Origin: Malurus cyaneus samueli
Lineage: Eukaryota; Chordata; Aves; Passeriformes; Maluridae
Assembly: GCA_009741485.1 (NCBI GenBank)
Contig: CM019236.1
Coordinates: 39,748,312 to 39,812,311 of the forward strand
Direction of reading: 5' to 3'
DNA: 64,000 bases
Numbering within the stretch: the stretch's first letter is position 1; each line of letters begins with the position of its first letter. This document shows, piece after piece, positions 12,101 to 25,900 of the stretch. Under the pieces are notes generated by a model, which was not told the origin of the DNA, ran no database searches, and saw nothing but the letters and a program-made list of their open reading frames with translations. The position numbers and the translations under genes are program-made.

Positions 12101-15100
12101 TACAATGTGAAATACCATTTTCTGGTGATGGGAGTTCTTATTGAATAAGATTACAAACTTCCAGAGTGGTAAAGGGATGTGCTTGGAGTCACAACTAAAA
12201 TACTGAATGTGCATCCCCAATGTTGTTTTCTTCCCATTTAGAGTGTTAAAGGGCAAACTATTCCTGAGGCACTGCTAAAAATACAGCATCAGGGATTTTG
12301 CAGTGCAGTGAAAGGCCAGTCTTTTAGAGAGACAAGGAAGCCTTTTTAAGTAGCTCATTTCTTCTTCCTCACTGTGCTGAAGGTACAGACAGACTTTGGG
12401 GAATCACTGCAGTGGTTTGTGAATGATGTATGAGATGAGAAAAATCCTTGCTCAGGGTATATATAAAGAAGAAGCAGACAGACATGCGTAGTCACTGCTG
12501 TGCTATTTGCTGTGAACCACATATTGCATTAGGGCACGCAACTTTCTGCCCAGATACAGCCAGAGAGAAAAAAAGATCCTACTGTCCTTTGGAGCCTCAG
12601 GGTTAAAAACAAGAAAGAATATACCAACTGTCTATTAAAAAGCTTGCTGTTTGTACTATATTTTCATTTGTACATGTTCATTTTTATCCTTACTTAGAAA
12701 ACATAATAATCTCTGCAGTGAACAATGAGACTGTGGGAGCAGTGCTATGACTGGCTGCAGTAATTTGTAGCCTTACTGTGGAATATGCAGAGCAGGGCTT
12801 TTCATAATGGCAGATGCCCTCCATCAGAAGCATAAGAACTTTATGTTAATGGATCTACTCAGAAAGTGCCAAACCCTAAAAGTCACCTTGTCATAAGCCA
12901 GTGCTAGGGTAGAAACTTAGTTAAACTGATTTTATTCACAGAAGAGTCATCCCCCTACATGTTTTGCCTTTTCTCTGAGTTGACAAAACTGTTCATCTTT
13001 CTCTCACATAATTCTTTTTGAGGTAGAGTCTTCTGGGTGTGGCAGGCCTGGGAAACATCTGGTTTCTCAGAGATCCCTAGTCTGGCTGTGGCCTCGCCTG
13101 TTTCTGTTTATGCCAAGCATTTGATTTTCAGATAAGCATGGCCCAGCAGCTTTGCCCTTTACACAGGAAGATGGCTGTGAACTTCAGTAATATTCTCTTT
13201 TTCCCAGCAGAACTGCAAGGAAAGGGATGAGAGAGTATTGTTGGCTCCTGCATTGAAAGAAAGCAACTTCATGTAACCCTGCACAACTGTTCTGTGAACA
13301 CGTTAAGCAGGGATGAGTGGAAGATGATTTTGTTTTTTTTTATTTCTTTAAAATGAAGGTTGGCATAGATTCAAAGATTTCTAAACTCTAAACCAACATC
13401 AGTGGATTGTTTTATTTTAAACAATGTGAGGCATTGGTGATTCACTATGTCTCTTTTCAGTATTTTAGTATTGGCAAGGATGAGATGGGGAATACTCCTA
13501 CCTCAAACTATGGTAAAACAAACAAATTAACTGTGGAATTAAAAGAAAAAAAATCGAACTAACAGTTTCAAGCTTCCTTAAAATTTGGAAAAAAATAGTT
13601 TAGAGGCAATCTGAAATAATTTTTCTTTTATATGAATCTGAAGTAAAGAATTAGGTCATTTACATGTCAAGATAGTGATAATAATAAATGTGGATCAGAA
13701 TTTCACTAGTTCAGTTCTATTGTTAGAGATCTACATTCTATATGTATTCCATATTCTGTATATCTATTGTTACTTCTTTATGGGAAAAAAGAGAAGGAAA
13801 ATCCTGGCTGATGAGTAAGGGAATACTAATTCACCAGTGAACACTTAAAAACTAACCACATCTCCAGAGGCTGTTGTGGGACAAGCAGGACAGTGAAGTG
13901 CTATTTACATAAAAGAAGACTATTAAATATAATCAGCTCCTCTTGACTTAGTGAAGCAGCAAGATTCAGATGAAGTCCTATCAGGCTTTTTTTTTTTCCC
14001 CAAGAAAGGTAGTTGCTAGTTCAGGTCTTTAAGAAGCAGGTTAGGGAAACAGCCCACAAAATACCTTTCTAGCCTATTTTGTTTTTTCCATAGCTTTTTT
14101 TTTGTATGTGGTTCCCTCTCCAAGCTGATGAATTAAGATCCTAATTCTGTTGTCAGATGCTCTGAGACACTAAGCAGGGGATTGTCCCATCCCAGATGAA
14201 TTCCTTAGCATGGCTTCTGTGACTCAAATATCAAGTGAAAGTTTCTTTCAAATGACCTTTTCTTCCTCGGTTGTTACATGATTTCATTATTAAAATATTT
14301 CATAAGTTAATTCTCAGAATAGCAGAGATGTTCTGCTTTTATTAGAGGTGCAGGACAATTTGTCCCTTCTGAGAGAAGTATCATATTAGTTCAAATTGTA
14401 CATAAGCAATTTGAATTTCAAATACCCTGGAGTGTGCCTGTGAATTTGTCCACAATGCTACATTGCAGATAGACTCAAAATTCTGTTTGCATATTATAAA
14501 CATGTTGATGTTTGAAACATAAAATGACACAGTATGTTTGGATGCAATGTTAGGAACCTTAGCTGGTGTACAGGTTGGCACGGTTTCATTGATCTCATCA
14601 GCAGAAAAATGGTTTGATGAACAGGACCTTTTGTTTCATTCATCATTATCTGTAATAAAGAAAGTGAGCTTTAACAGGTTAAATTTTCTCAAAAGATACT
14701 GTCTGACAGGTCTATATGATTTACTGGAGTTCTGAGCGCATTTTACAATTTTGCGGTGTCCAGAAACATTTTAAAGAACACCCGGAATGGATTCATTCAT
14801 CCTTAAGTTTGTTTATGTTATCATGCTACTCTTTGAAGTCCTTGTAGGTCATTTTGATCTTGATTTTGGATTTTCACCAGCATACAAACAAAAAAAGAAA
14901 TCACAATTGCAAACTGTAAGAAAACATCTGACTCACACTTATTCTTTCTGATCCATACAGATCATAGCAAATCACCATATGCAATCTATCTCCTTTGCCT
15001 CTGGAGGTGATCCGGTAAGCATTTCTCTAAAGCCTTCCCCCACACAGATACTGCCTTATGAGGTCTGTGACAAAATTTAAAGCACTAAGAAAAATATAAC

Positions 15101-18100
15101 CACATAGCTCTGTTTTCTGTCTAAATTCTTCTTGATTATTACCGACGGCCCTCTTCGGGGATGACTGACAAGCGTTCATAGATCCTTCCCTTTGAATGAC
15201 TGAAACTAAAAGTATCGAGGGACTGCGAGCCCTCATATAGTAACTGATAAGCAGGGCTTTGTTTTTCAGAGTGATATGTTTTGTGATATGGGCATTGTAT
15301 GAATTTTTATCCTTTTTTTTTACCTTTCACTTTTTACAATAATAGAATTTGTTGCAGCTGTGTTGTATGTAATGCATGTTGTTTTTTCTCTTCTCAACTG
15401 TACCCGTGCATTGAGAAGATTGTGCTAAATTCTGCCTTCAGGTATATTTGCTACACTCAAGCAGCTTGAAGACAGGCTTTCTGGAAAAGAAGAGGTCTTT
15501 CTCTTGTGTTTTGCAGAGCTTTCAGATACATCTACATATTTGATTCATTTAGATCAAAGAGCAGATTCCTGTTTATTGTGCTTTTCCTGTTTTAATAAAT
15601 GCTGTAATTCTCATAACAGCGTATATTTATATTAATAAATTGGCTTTAAAAGTCATTCAGGAAGCAAGGGGAGAATTATAAATTAGTGATGGTGTTCACC
15701 TCTTACCTTAGCGGTTTCAAAGCTTTTAAACTTAGATTAATTGAATGAGTACCTTTTTCTCCATCATATGACTATCTGTCATGTATCAGTCATTTAATAA
15801 AGGTAAGGCAATTTCTAGCCTGCTTTGTGAATTAATTCTCTCAGTTCAGCTCCATTAAGGTGAAGATACTTGGCACTTTCTCTGTTCATTTTGCTATCTT
15901 CAGAAAACATAAAGACAACTTTCAATCTTAGTATAGCTTTGCTGAGCTCAGTACAACTACAGAAGCAAAAAGGGCACAATATCACAATAATTTGAGGAAC
16001 AAAAAATGAATCAACTGCAGCTTTGAAATACAACAGATTGCAAAGGATGCTGTAAATGAACAATTCCTGAAGTGGGCAGAGGAGTGATTAGCACAGTTCC
16101 CTGCCTCCATAAGAAGATTCTTTGCTGCCCGTCTGCCATCCCAAATGCTAAGTCCTGGAAACACCATTTCACACTGCCCACTGATAAAATGATTTACCAG
16201 GAAAGAGGAGAGGAACAGCGGTAGAGACTGGGTTTGGAGTAAACAAGCTCTTCCAAATGTTTTAGAGAGATAAAAATCATGCTACTGAGTCAGTGAGCTA
16301 CCACAGAAATATAATTGCATGGTGCAAGGCAGCCTACAAGGTACAGGGTAATTGTAAATTCATGTTTCCGATAAGGCTACTGCATGAATTCATAATGATT
16401 TTGGGAGAAGAAGTAGGTATGAGTGTTCTACAAATATACCTAGTGGTCCAATAAGGAACTTTAACTCAAAAGCTTGTGCATGAAGCAGTTGATTCCTTTG
16501 TCCTGGGTGCAAGTAGAAGATGACAAAGTGCAAGGATGTGATTTAGGTTGCAGCTTTATTTACTCATAAGAGGGCCATCTAGACATAACTTTCATCCTCC
16601 CTTAAGGATTTCCACTTGGTGGAGGACTGCCACTACCAAACTCTATCTCCCAACCAAAGCTAGCCTCCAGACCATAAGTTTATCTCCTTTTGTAAATTTT
16701 AAACTGATTGGAGAAAGTCCATACTGACCTAAGAAACTAGATCTGTGCCCATGTTTCTTCAGGAAGTGACTGCTGTATTTTGAGGTTATATTTTGGAATC
16801 TGGTTTATTAGGAAGCAAGGTTATTCTTACTTCTCTACCTCATTAACCCTTCTGCTCTGGATATCTGCCTCCCATTTGTGACAGCAATTAGCTTTGTGAC
16901 CTTCCTCCCACTCCCGTTCCATTAATTATATTATTCAAAATATAATCTCCCGAGAAGTGTTCCATAGAACTATTGGCTGGGATACTGTATATATTTTTGC
17001 AATATTCCCCTTTGCAATGAGTCCGTTTCTGGCTGTGTCAGTATATGGGAGCTTAAAAATCTCCCTACCAGATCCTTTTACACACCATTTCAGAATCACT
17101 TTGAGTTCACTTCCAAGACTGTGTTCTCAATCCACTTTAGTTCTCTTCAGTCCTTCCTTATGATATGCTAGACACTTTTCCTCTGTACTAATTTCAGGTG
17201 ACTGTTTCCAGGTTCCTAAAAAAGACATGTTTTTGGAGATACCTGCTGAAATTTTGGAGTGGAGAATCTCATAAAGTCTGATATGGCAGGTCACTCAGAG
17301 GTCCCTGAAGACAGCAGTTTTTCAATTTCAGCCACAGCTCCACATTTTAACACCACAATGCAGCTTCTTTAGGCTGAAAATTATAGCTCACTCATACTTG
17401 TTTTCAGTCCTCGAATGTCAATGACCACTTTGCTGCATCAGCCAGTGCCTATACAGTCTTTATATGGGCGTCTTCTAACCTAGCCACAGTGAAATGGGCT
17501 CACCTTAGGTCCTTAATGGTTTGTCACAGTCGACTTGAATCTCAGAGTTTTAGATGAAATAAGGAGTAGGTGGTTTCAGGCTGTCACATCCACGCTAGCT
17601 ATGAGATAGATTTTATGATTTACTCAGGCATAAATGTATCCATTAGCTATGCCTGAAGTAGTAAATAAATTGATCTGTGGCCCATTTTCCCATCTTTCTG
17701 GCCCTGAAATAAATAACACAGTGCAATTTGCACCCACGTGTTCGTTCTTCCCTCGTAGTGGTCTCTTGGGATCGATGCCAAGCATGTGCTGGTCCCTCAG
17801 AGACTCAGTGCATGCTGTGAGTATGGAAAGACAAGGGCTCTGTATCATTTGCTACTGCAGACATAGTCACTTTTCCCCTTACTTGCTGATATGTATCCTT
17901 ATTTCCACTGTAGTCACTGTCCTGACACTGTGCCACAGGATGCAAAGGAGATTACTAGGCAAAATGCTAGGACTGTGCTTTTTTTACAGGCCAGCCTCAT
18001 TGCTGCTGTGTCTGAGTGCCTTCCAATAATGCATTAAGTGATATGGCTGCTCATCTGTCACCAGAACTGACTGTGCTTCATCATTTCCCCTGCTCTCTCC

Positions 18101-19866
18101 TAAGGAAGGAAATTGTATAGACATTCAGTACAGTGATTTGTTTTGGGTGGGTGGTGGTGGTGGTGTGTGCTTGCACTAGAAAAAGTTTTGCTGAAGAAGT
18201 CTATCTCGTAACTGAAGATTGATGTTTGTTATGACATTAGATCTTGGCATGATTGTCAATGACCTTGGATCAGTCACCTGAAAAGACTTTGGTAGATTTA
18301 CACAGCCAGCTGTAATGTGTCCTATGTATCCCTTGGGTTTACTATACCTAAGTAGCCAGGCATATCAGGAAATACCAGATCTAACCAGGGCTTCCTGCTT
18401 GCATCAAGGGTGTGTTGCATTTTCCAGATATATCAGCAGGCCTGAGTGTTTCCCTCAAAGATAGGCCTTTCTGCTTCAGCTGCACAGTGATGTACTGCTT
18501 GTGCAGAGGAGCATAGGGCTGGCAGGAGAGGAAGCAAACATATCCCCCAACAAGATGTTGGTCTGCTCCTGCCAGAAATACCACCGGGCATGTGACAATA
18601 GGTGTCGCAGGGAGCAGCCTAAGGGCTGGGGATATTGCTTGTCAGAGCCGAGCAGGGGTTGAGCACCTCTGTGCTTTACCGCAGTAAAGTAAACACCTGC
18701 ATGTCACACATGAATAAATGCCATTGCTCAGTATTTCTGGTGAGCAGTGCTGTTACTCCCACTCTTTCTGCCACAGAACCAGATGATTATTCATGTTCTG
18801 AACCAAAATCTCTGGGTGGTTTGAAGATAAGGACTTGCAATTCTACTCCCTCCTAAATGAGGCTTGGGCCAAATCCTACTGAATTTGTTTAATTGACAGA
18901 AGAGATTTTAAAGTTTTGCTGGATTAGATGACATTGTGTAGAAAGTGAAGTGGTGCAATCAGCATAAAAACCCATAAACATTGATACAGGGTTTAAATAG
19001 TATGCAACTGTAGCACAAGACATGTCATTTGGGGCTCTGCCCACAGAAATATATGAATTTGGGATTGTGATTCTTTGCTATAATCAGTGCAATTTTTTTT
19101 TTTTTGCATTCATTGTAGATATCTTAATTTTTTGACAGGATACTTCAGACTATATTGCATATGTAGCTAAGGATCCTGTTAATCGTAGAGGTAAGTTAGA
19201 AATATCTATCTGACGTTCTGATTTTCCTTTGGAAACAAAAGTTATTCATGGTTTAGGTCAGATTTCCCCCTGTGCCTCTTCTCCCCCTGCCCCCCCCCCC
19301 CCCCTTTCCTCCTTGTTTCCAAAAAAATATAAATATAGGGCCAATCAGAGGGATTGCCTTTGGACAGAGTCATGGAATGATTGTGTAGCAATAAGAAGCA
19401 GCAGTTTGGTTCTCAAGCTTGGAACAAGTCTTACCTGTACTTCATATCCAAATATCAGTTTGATTCTCATAATCTCTTAAATCAAATACTTGCCTTACTT
19501 GGCTGTGCGAGCTTCTAGGCAACAGCTAAGCCTTACCTATACCCAATCACTGTGCAAGAGCTAAGCAGTCTTCTGATTGAGTCATCTTATATGTTAGGTC
19601 TTCTCAGTACATGCCTGACTTTCTGTCAGAATCAGATTCTTTAGCAAATAGCTAGCTTTAGAGCCAGTTAGCTCTAGTTCTCCATCTCTGTGAAGTTTCA
19701 TTCAAGATTGTATTGTTTTAGTGGGATCAGTGGAGGAACAGGGAACACATGCTTGTGGATTGTATTCACTAGGTCTTAATGCAAGATATGAAGTATTATG
19801 TAATGTACCTGAGAATCTGTTTGCTATTCATAAATCGTTAGCGAAAAACTGACTGCTCCAAAAAGA

Positions 19867-19917
<51 letters not shown>

Positions 19918-22900
19918 GCTAAGTAGCTTTGGCAGGATTTCTGGAGAATTCAACACTTCAAAATCCCAAACCTGTAAACTCTCAGCTTCCCACGATACCA
20001 TCGACACAACTAATGCAGTAGTTTCCATATGTAGTCAACTTTTATGATACCTGAACAATCAACTGTGTCCATCCTCAGAGATGTCCAGACTTGAGAGCCT
20101 GAGCTCATAAATAATACCTGCACTGAGCATACTAATATGCTGAATGTAAGTGAAATACCTGGAAAACTTGCGGGGAATGGGAGGTAGGAAACAGTCCAGT
20201 TACTTGCAATGCTTGTTACATTACAGCATCAAGTGTCCCCCATCAGAGGAGCACCAGGGTCAGACTGTAGGATGCATGGTGCAGAGCTGCTCTCCAGTCC
20301 ACCTGCTTTAGCAGTGTACACTTCTGGCTAAATCCAGGACTGATTTAGTTCTTTTGAGGGAAATCAGTAGATGTAGTGACTAGCATTGCTCTGTAAGGTT
20401 TGGAGAAGCCCTGAGCTCGGTTTCTGTCACTGCATGAGTGGATTTTACATACTGTGTTTCTCCTGTACTAAGTTCCTTCTATTTCACATTGATTGTGTTT
20501 AGCCTTAGCTTTTTGTGATTGTTCCTTGTTGTGCTAGGCTGTCCTGGGCAGAGGAGTCATGTGAGCACCTAATATTGTTATCTTCCTTTGGTGCATTTAG
20601 GTCAAGTAATTTCTTCATTTTCTTCATGAAAAGATTGACAGATTGAACTCAGTAGCATTCCTACTGCAGTGCACATCATCCACGCTTCAGATAATTTCTG
20701 TACCTCCTTCTTTCATTATTCTGCAGCTATTTAAAAAAAGTATATGATACCTGCGTAGCAGGGGCTGCCACCATAGCAGAGAATACACCTTTCTGTTCTT
20801 ACTTTGCTTTTGTCCTCATCCTTCAAGCGCTGCCCTAATCCGCTTCCTGCATGACGCCAGTTGTATCTCTTGTGAAATTCTTTCACGCTGTGATCTTTCA
20901 GCCTTCTGCAATATGGCTTTCCCATGGTGCTTTCCCCACTTGTTTGTATACATCAGTGATTTGCAGATTGGTGACTTTGTATGTCACCTGTATTAAAACA
21001 TGTGTTTTTAAAAGGGTTTAATTTACCAAGGGATCTGAATTGCTCTCTTTCACCATCACTTGCCATTCTGTCATTCTTTGTGTTGTCTGCAAATTACTTT
21101 AAAAGGGAATTTGTCTTTGCGCCTGTATCTACTGAAAAAGTTACTGCTGCTGTTACTGACACTGCCCCACCACCAGTGCTGTAGTACAGCTTGCCTATTA
21201 GACTCATTTCTTCCCAAGGATGGAAAAGGCTGTCTTCGTGCTTTGCATTCTGGATCTAGCAAGCTAAAGGCTGCCTATTTTCTTCTGTAACATTCACAAG
21301 AAATTATCTCTGTGTGAGCCAAACCTTCTCATCCTTTTGCAAGAAGCGTATCTCCTACCTGCTGAAAGTCCATTCACGTATCCAAGGAAACAGGTTACTC
21401 ATTATGTCACCTACTGATACTACTTAATGACTCATGCTTCATTTCAGCTCCAGGAAGGTTTAGCAGTGAGCAATGTAGCCTCTTTAAATTCACACTCTAG
21501 TTATACAGTGCAAGTATTTTAGCTTTGTTTGGCCTAGCTACTTTTGGTCCACATTTATGGAGATAAATCTGCACCTTCCATGGGGGCTGATTGTTCACTG
21601 CCACCAGCAGTGTTGCAGAGGGCACAGAAAATAAATGTCTCACTGTTAGCCAGGGATGTCTGCTTCCATTTTTGGACACCTAGAGGTCCTGTTTTTGTCT
21701 GCTGAGTCTACTTTCAGCATGCAGCAAAGGGCATTATCTCTGGACGAGGCATTTCAGCTTGCTGATCAGCACAGCAGGTACTCTAAGGTGAGAGGAGAGC
21801 ACCAGTGGATCTGTTTAGCACTGGGACTGGTGCCATTTCATGCTGAATGAGGTCTGCAGCTGCTGAGGAAGAGACAGTAGACATTCCATACTCACACAAA
21901 TGCAGGTTTCTTAGCTCTGTATTCTGGCCTCTTGAGAAGTCTGTCCAGTATTTTGGCCTCTGAAAAATTTACCTAAACCAACTCTCCTCTATTACTTTAA
22001 TTAAAACAATTTCAAACAGATATTATGATCATTTGTAGGACACTGGCATCCAATGCACTTGGTTCCAGTGAGTTGGATACTGGCATGTACTAAAATGCAA
22101 TTTTACAGCTGAAGAGTTTATATTCAGGTTATTAAAGCAGTCAGGGGTGAACAAACCAGTAACTTTGAACAAGAGCCTGCTTTTCTGTGGTAGGATTGGA
22201 AAAGAACCAGAGTTTGAAATCCATTCCAGGCTATAGCCAGTAGACAATGTGCTTGTCCAGCTCTGAATATGGAAAATTAGCCTGCCTGGGGTTTTCTGGA
22301 TATAACTGGGTTGCTGTTCATTCAGATCTTTAGCTTCCAGCTCTTGATCCCCATCTGCAATGTTGAGTGAGCTTTTCACAAGTCCAGCTCTTTGTGTTTC
22401 CACGTATGATGAGACCTCCAAGCCATTCACTGATTTAAAACCAAGACAGATTTTTCTGCTCAGACAGCTGATAAAGGTTTCTCAGTCTTCTATAGGAAGA
22501 GAGCTTGTGTTGCCAGCTTCCCTCCTTACTGCCTCTGTCACAGTGGGTTCAGAGAGGAGGTACAAGGGAAAGTTCTGAAGTTAATCAGGTTGCTGGCTCT
22601 GCACTCCTCAGTAACCCAGGAGTTTGCTGGGAGCATATTCTTGCAAACAAGCAGGAAAAGATATCAACCTTTGCATTCCTGGAATAAGAGCAGGGCCCAT
22701 TATCTAGAAAGCATCTGCAGATACTACTCCTCCCTCAGATTGTAATTTGGGAAATGAGACCAGCTTGTGAACTTGGGGTGATCAGATAAAAAACTGAAGC
22801 GATAATAAAATGGAAGAAAGCAAAGAAAGCTCTTCTTATTATTACCATCTATTAATATTTTTGTAATTTAAAGCTTAGAATTAAATCTTAGCATTCTTAC

Positions 22901-25900
22901 ATAATCTATTGCATTTAGTAATAACAAGTGAAATTTTATGAGGTTTTTTTCTGTTTGTTGTCTTGTTAAAAAAGTGGAACAGATTTATGATCTTGTCTAT
23001 TGCAGTTACAAATCAGTGCAATTTTATGTAACCTTTAAAAAGTTGCCATTGCCTGAAATTTACTGTATCTGAATTGGGTTTTATTGAAATGTGCACATCA
23101 CTAATAGGGCAACTTGACATGTAGGTGTTTTGTCATAGGTCAGTGCGTCCCACCACAACAAAACCAGTGATTTTCATGTATCTATCTTTTTCATTTAGCT
23201 TGTCATATACTGGAATGCTGTGATGGCCTGGCCCAGGATGTCATCAGCACCATAGGGCAAGCATTTGAGCTTCGATTTAAGCAATACTTGCAATGTCCCT
23301 CTAAGACACCTTCTTTCCCTGATAGGTGAGTGCAATTGCAGAAGAATGCTAAAGGATCTTCTTTAGCTTTCAATTTACTTGATAAAATGTGTGTTGGACA
23401 ATGTTGCTGGAGAGAGACAATGTTTGAATACTTTAAAAAGATTTCTGCTGCATTAGAAAAAGAGGGTTTACCTAATGAATATGAAAGGAGCACAGTAAAT
23501 TTAAAAGACTAGGCTAAATATGGATTTCATAATGATGTTGAAATGATCATGTGTTTTGTTTTGTAGTTAGTAGGCAGAGTTGGATGGCCAAGAATGGTTG
23601 TTATTTGTGGCATCTCCTCATTACTGTCATAGGAGCTACATCAGTTTAGATTGAGGAGGTCAAACTGCTGGGCTTCCAAAATGGCTGATGATGTTTCACT
23701 ATTTCTCATATTAGGGTGATGTTTCTAGGAATGTGATGTGTTGCACAGAGGTTTGACGGCATTGTTCTCTGGAGGATACAAACTCTGAACATGCTCAGAA
23801 GGCTGGGATATAGCATTCTGTTTCCTTTGGACACATGGATTGCTATGTGTTTACTAACATTACCAGAAATCCCAATGAACTTGGACCCCCTGTAATCTCT
23901 TATATAAGAGCAAAATAGAATATAAGCTATCCTAATCTGGAAGCATGTTGTATTCACATCTCTTGACTTTGTGAAGTTCTGGTAGAATAGTATTGGTGAT
24001 AGAGCAGTTATAACTAAAGACAAACATTTAGAGCCTAGACAGTCAATCAAGTCATAATATTACAAGTACTGTTTTAAGGTTAGATAAAGTTGTTTGTTAA
24101 TGCAGTTTATAATGATCTTTAAAGAAAAGCAAAAACATTCTTTACTCATCATAAATAATTTGGTCCATTGCAAAGGAAGTTGACATTAGTTTGTCTAAAC
24201 AGAGATCTGGCACATGATCCATCATTGCTTCCTGACTTAAAATGGCAGCTGAAGTGTCCATACAATATGCAATAGTGATCCCCTGACAGCCAGTCTTAAC
24301 CTGCTGAAAGTATCTATAAGTGCTTTATAAGCAAGGGGCAAAACAAAGCACTCGCTTCCTTACAGGATGCAGAGTTTTGAGGACCCATGGACAGAGGAAG
24401 AGAATGAGGCACCAGAGCATCCCTATTACAACGACATCCCAAATAAAATACCTCCCCCTGGTGGATTCCTTGATGCCAGGCTCAAAACAAGGCTTCCCGC
24501 TGCTGCAGACACAGCTCAGGTCAGTGCAATTTATTCTCTGCTCACTTGCTGATGAGTCCAAAAATTTTTAAAGACTTGTGTTTTATGGTGGGTACCTTGA
24601 GACCATTTATAACTCTCAAGGTATATACAGTATAACAGCTCTTCATTTGTGGCTGGTTTCTGTTTGATTGGCCATTGCAGACCTAGGGGGCAACACATCA
24701 GGCAGATTCAGAACAAATTAAAGGAGGTGAAATCCTCATGGTATTAAAAGATTAACCAGGTTCAAGGAACATAAATCCACTGGGGGCTGCTACTTTAGTA
24801 GAAATCATGCCTGCTTCAGAAAGTATCAAATAGGGCACATGAACTGGGAATGATTTAATGCAGAATCATTTAAACAATCTAGTGCAGTTATTACTAGGAC
24901 TTAGCAGTGATCAGTATTCACTCAGGTTCCTCAGCAGGTTTTCTATCTCATGTTGTCAGCTTGAATATTTCTACCAGCATTTCTGTCAAAAAATTGACTG
25001 GAGTATCAATGTGGCTCCCTAAGAGGTTTTTTTTCAGATCCAGCATAACTCTTAAATTCAGAGGGGTCCTGCCTCTAGCCAACATTGTCCCCTCAGTCCC
25101 CAAGACCATCCCCTGGTGCCAATGTGAATTTTTTAGCTTATGTTTGAAGAATGCTGGGACTGTCTTCTGGTGCCTTCTCTGTTTCTGTGGAGTCTTTTTC
25201 CCAGTAACAGGTTGTCAAGACATTCTACATGAGTACAAGTGTACCAAAGAAATGATGCATCATTTGGTATTGTGGGGGTCACCAAATGCAGAAAGCAGGG
25301 AAGAATGCATGAAGGTCACTGGTAATATCTTACTCTTACAGAAATGTATTGGGGTTTATATGTTCTGGCATTATGATGAATTATGATGAATTGGAAAGGG
25401 AGAATGAGGTTTACATCCAAGGAAATTGGCAGAGCCACTCATAATGTACCTGAGCATTTTAAAGGTAATTGAAAAATTCCTTGCACATTTCTTCATTCTA
25501 GTCTGCATCAGGAGTGGGAGGAGAGCGAAGAGAGCAAATCTATTATCAGAGCCATCACTTAGGAGAAAAATTCTGTGAAGAATGGCATCATGGGCCTGTT
25601 AAACAAGGTGAGTTTACTACTTGTACTTGTAATACTGCAGGTGGTCTTGGGGGGCAAAGCATGTGAAAGTTTATGCCTGCAAGTTTTAAGGCCACGGACT
25701 GCACTTGGCTGATCAGTTCTCTTTTGTCTAAGTTTTAGTGTTGATTCCAGTGTAAAGCATTTGATAATTACCTCTGGATAAATTACTAAATGCACACTTT
25801 CATAAAATATTTTCTTCTGTGAGCAGTTAATAAACAGAATTGACCGAAGTTTCAGCTTTCCAACTTTCTATATCTTAAAACCCCATGAATATTTAAGGGG

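Larger units (their letters stand above)
19191..23198 (+). other. SHC3: SHC3 intron
   Basis: A 4-kb intron holding a 15-base C run (19290-19304) and a 46-base A run (19870-19915). The minus-strand frame at 22029-22430 has no recognisable domain. No other element was identified. Confidence 0.75.

Noticed and set aside
17634..18029. 131-codon plus-strand frame in a SHC3 intron
   Set aside because: No homology recognised and no matching splice sites; the flanking SHC3 exons are already phase-compatible.
24907..25386. 159-codon plus-strand frame between two SHC3 exons
   Set aside because: It opens with GTG rather than ATG, shows no domain and does not join any SHC3 exon. SHC3 exons on either side splice cleanly without it.
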